Shown: positions 62,700-64,000 of the stretch, in pieces | How positions within the stretch are numbered: position 1 is the stretch's first letter | How the letters are laid out: each line of letters begins with the position of its first letter | Assembly (NCBI RefSeq): GCF_001466725.1 | Contig: NZ_CP013650.1 | Coordinates: 3,286,001 to 3,350,000 of the forward strand | Length of the DNA stretch: 64,000 nt | Reading direction: 5' to 3' | From: Lacimicrobium alkaliphilum | GTDB taxonomy: Bacteria > Pseudomonadota > Gammaproteobacteria > Enterobacterales > Alteromonadaceae | The notes under the pieces: model-generated | The model's input: only the letters and a program-made list of their open reading frames with translations | What the model was told of the DNA's origin: nothing | Databases searched by the model: none | Position numbers and translations under genes: made by a program

Positions 62700-63281
62700 A
62701 TGGCCCAACTGTATTTTTATTACTCGGCGATGAATGCCGGTAAATCCACCTCTCTGTTGCAATCCGCTTATAACTATCGTGAGCAGGGTATGCATGCTGT
62801 GCTCTTTACCGCCGCACTGGATAACCGTTTCGGTCGCGGTAAAGTGGCTTCCCGTATTGGCCTGGAAGCAGAAGCACAGTTGTATGACCAAAGCACTCAC
62901 CTGCTTGAGCAAATCCACAGTCTGGACAAAAAAATACCCATTGACTGTGTGTTTGTCGACGAAGCCCAGTTCTTAACCAAAACACAGGTGCGTCAGTTAA
63001 CCTTTGTCGTGGATGAGCTTGATATTCCGGTACTGGCCTATGGCCTGCGCACTGATTTTGCCGGTGAAACCTTCGAAGGCAGCCACTATTTGCTGGCCTG
63101 GGCCGACAAGCTGGTAGAGCTGAAAACCGTCTGTCATTGTGGTCGCAAGGCCAACTTCGTGGTGCGCATGGATGAATTCGGCCAGGCAATTAAACAGGGC
63201 GCACAGGTCGACGTAGGTGGTAACGATAAGTATGTATCTATGTGCCGCAATCACTTCCGCCAATTGGTATGGCAGGACTGA
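62700..63281 (+). CDS. tdk: Thymidine kinase
   Basis: A 193-aa type II thymidine kinase. The P-loop SAMNAGKST is at residues 9-17, the DEAQFL motif with the catalytic acid is near 86-91, and [20 protein letters not shown] is the lasso/specificity region. Cys/His residues in [11 protein letters not shown] and SMCRNHF form the structural zinc site. It phosphorylates thymidine to dTMP in the salvage pathway. A dGTPase gene lies about 540 bp downstream, another dNTP-pool enzyme. Confidence 0.95.
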   Translation: MAQLYFYYSAMNAGKSTSLLQSAYNYREQGMHAVLFTAALDNRFGRGKVASRIGLEAEAQLYDQSTHLLEQIHSLDKKIPIDCVFVDEAQFLTKTQVRQLTFVVDELDIPVLAYGLRTDFAGETFEGSHYLLAWADKLVELKTVCHCGRKANFVVRMDEFGQAIKQGAQVDVGGNDKYVSMCRNHFRQLVWQD

Positions 63282-63356
63282 CATTTCACTGATTGAGTTG
63301 AACACTGATCAATCTGGTTTTAGTATGCCCATATTAATAACAGATGGCACCACCTC

Positions 63357-63740
63357 ATGGATAAGCCACAGTATCAGGAATTCCTGCAAACATTGCCTTT
63401 CCCTGCGTTGCTTGGTGAACCGGCAGAGGATAGCAACAACCATAAAGTGACCTTTGTTAATCAGGCTTTTATCGATGAATTTGGTTTTACCCTTGCACAG
63501 ATACCGGACAAAGACCACTGGTGGCAGCTGGCCTACCCGGATCCGACATACCGGGCAGTAGTGGCCAGTCAGTGGGAACTGGAATGGGAGTTGGCCGAGG
63601 ACAAAGGTCTGCAACAAATCAGTATGGAAGCCTGTGTTACGAATAAGGCGGGAGAAGAATATCGCTATCGGGTCATCAGTGCTGTCGGTCACAATCCGGC
63701 CGATACAGTCTATCAGGTGTTTTTTATGCGCCTTGAATAA
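63357..63740 (+). CDS. Stand-alone PAS-domain protein
   Basis: A 127-aa protein that is essentially a single PAS fold: FLQTLPFPALLGEP, HKVTFVNQAFIDEFGFTLAQ ('N.af...fGy...e'), DHWWQLAYPDPTYR, and the C-terminal PAC-like EACVTNKAGEEYRYRVISAV. No output domain is attached. It may sense a ligand and act on a partner protein that is not identifiable here. The ribosome site before ATG 63357 is weak. Confidence 0.72.
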   Translation: MDKPQYQEFLQTLPFPALLGEPAEDSNNHKVTFVNQAFIDEFGFTLAQIPDKDHWWQLAYPDPTYRAVVASQWELEWELAEDKGLQQISMEACVTNKAGEEYRYRVISAVGHNPADTVYQVFFMRLE

Positions 63741-63818
63741 GCATAGTGGTTGCCCCCGGGGATCATTATATCTCTCACCATCCCCCAGTTAAGTCAGCAT
63801 CGTCTGTAGGAACAACCC

Positions 63819-64000
63819 ATGAGTATTAATTTTCGTGATCGCATAGACCTGAGCAGACCCTATGGCGGCGGCACCTTTGACAGCATCCGTAAGCTGGAGC
63901 GGGCGCTGGAAAGTGACAGGGGCAGAATCATCAACTCTGCCGCCATTCGCCGCCTACAGCAAAAAACCCAGGTCTTCCCCCTTGAGCGTAATGCTGCGGT
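63819..64000 (+). CDS. dgt: dGTP triphosphohydrolase, N-terminal part (runs off the window)
   Basis: The first 60 codons: [20 protein letters not shown], then [20 protein letters not shown] and [19 protein letters not shown]. The latter matches the start of dGTPase (Dgt) of the HD-domain family, in which '[20 protein letters not shown]' is highly conserved. The enzyme splits dGTP to deoxyguanosine and tripolyphosphate. AGGAA precedes ATG 63819. The HD catalytic residues lie beyond the window edge. Confidence 0.93.
   Translation, partial: MSINFRDRIDLSRPYGGGTFDSIRKLERALESDRGRIINSAAIRRLQQKTQVFPLERNAA

Overview
The window looks like a chromosomal segment of a marine or saline gammaproteobacterium, most likely in the order Alteromonadales. 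The signs are a TonB2-type cluster with TtpC, DUF3450 and TPR partners, very large TonB-dependent receptors, an NhaD antiporter, and several families of REP/MITE-like intergenic repeats. I see no rRNA, tRNA, CRISPR array, transposase or integrase. Genus-level placement is inference.

Layout. (1) 1-1950: the end of a CBS-domain gene, a DsbA/HCCA-isomerase-like protein and a periplasmic solute-binding protein. (2) 1984-13050, all on the minus strand: a complete TonB energy-transduction cluster (DUF3450, TtpC, ExbB, ExbD, TonB, TPR) preceded by an 880-aa TonB-dependent receptor and a ~916-aa lipoprotein with an internally duplicated domain. Similar Pho-box-like sequences lie upstream of both transcription units. 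(3) 13238-36470: a long heavy-metal island. It holds a CzcCBA-type divalent-cation efflux set with a CzcI-like His-rich protein; a CopA-type P1B ATPase with DUF2933, an ICMT-like methyltransferase, an APC permease and a MerR regulator; a CusCBA-type Cu/Ag efflux set with a CusF domain fused to CusB; a DUF411 protein; a cytochrome c; a Met/His-rich periplasmic protein; and a CusRS-type two-component system with a perfect CopR-type box. (4) 36471-40600: a decayed copy of the promoter and first codons of the 916-aa lipoprotein gene, DUF1328, a phosphatase-lipid kinase fusion, YdcH, and three tandem EF-hand genes. (5) 40849-44364: an arsenic locus (arsR, arsC, arsH, acr3, arsN1). (6) 44449-50910: a Fur-boxed FecA-like receptor, a SulP transporter coupled to a universal stress protein, an MFS transporter and a broken DksA/TraR gene. 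(7) 51071-53875: glutathione-dependent formaldehyde detoxification, in which frmA carries a one-base frameshift, plus a YigZ protein. (8) 53938-56030: nhaD with a long, probably structured leader, followed by a dense repeat patch. (9) 56031-61547: a TetR-controlled MMPL/LolA-like/beta-barrel export module and an SMR pump. (10) 61843-64000: a PEP-CTERM-like protein, thymidine kinase, a PAS protein and the start of dgt.

How it fits together. Much of the window handles metals, metalloids and envelope transport. The czc and cus sets expel metal from the periplasm, CopA moves Cu(I) out of the cytoplasm, and CusRS and MerR would sense the metal. The ars genes reduce, oxidise, export or acetylate arsenicals. 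The TonB/TtpC cluster supplies energy to outer-membrane receptors, one of them encoded beside it and apparently co-regulated with it.

The most interesting candidates are four. First, the Pho-box-marked receptor/lipoprotein/TonB2 system together with a relic of its promoter 24 kb away. Second, the structured nhaD leader. Third, the P1B ATPase whose two metal-binding domains have lost the first Cys of CxxC. Fourth, repeats whose terminal TAG serves as, or directly abuts, the stop codon of the preceding gene. All starts, motifs and pairings were read by eye; no search or folding program was run.
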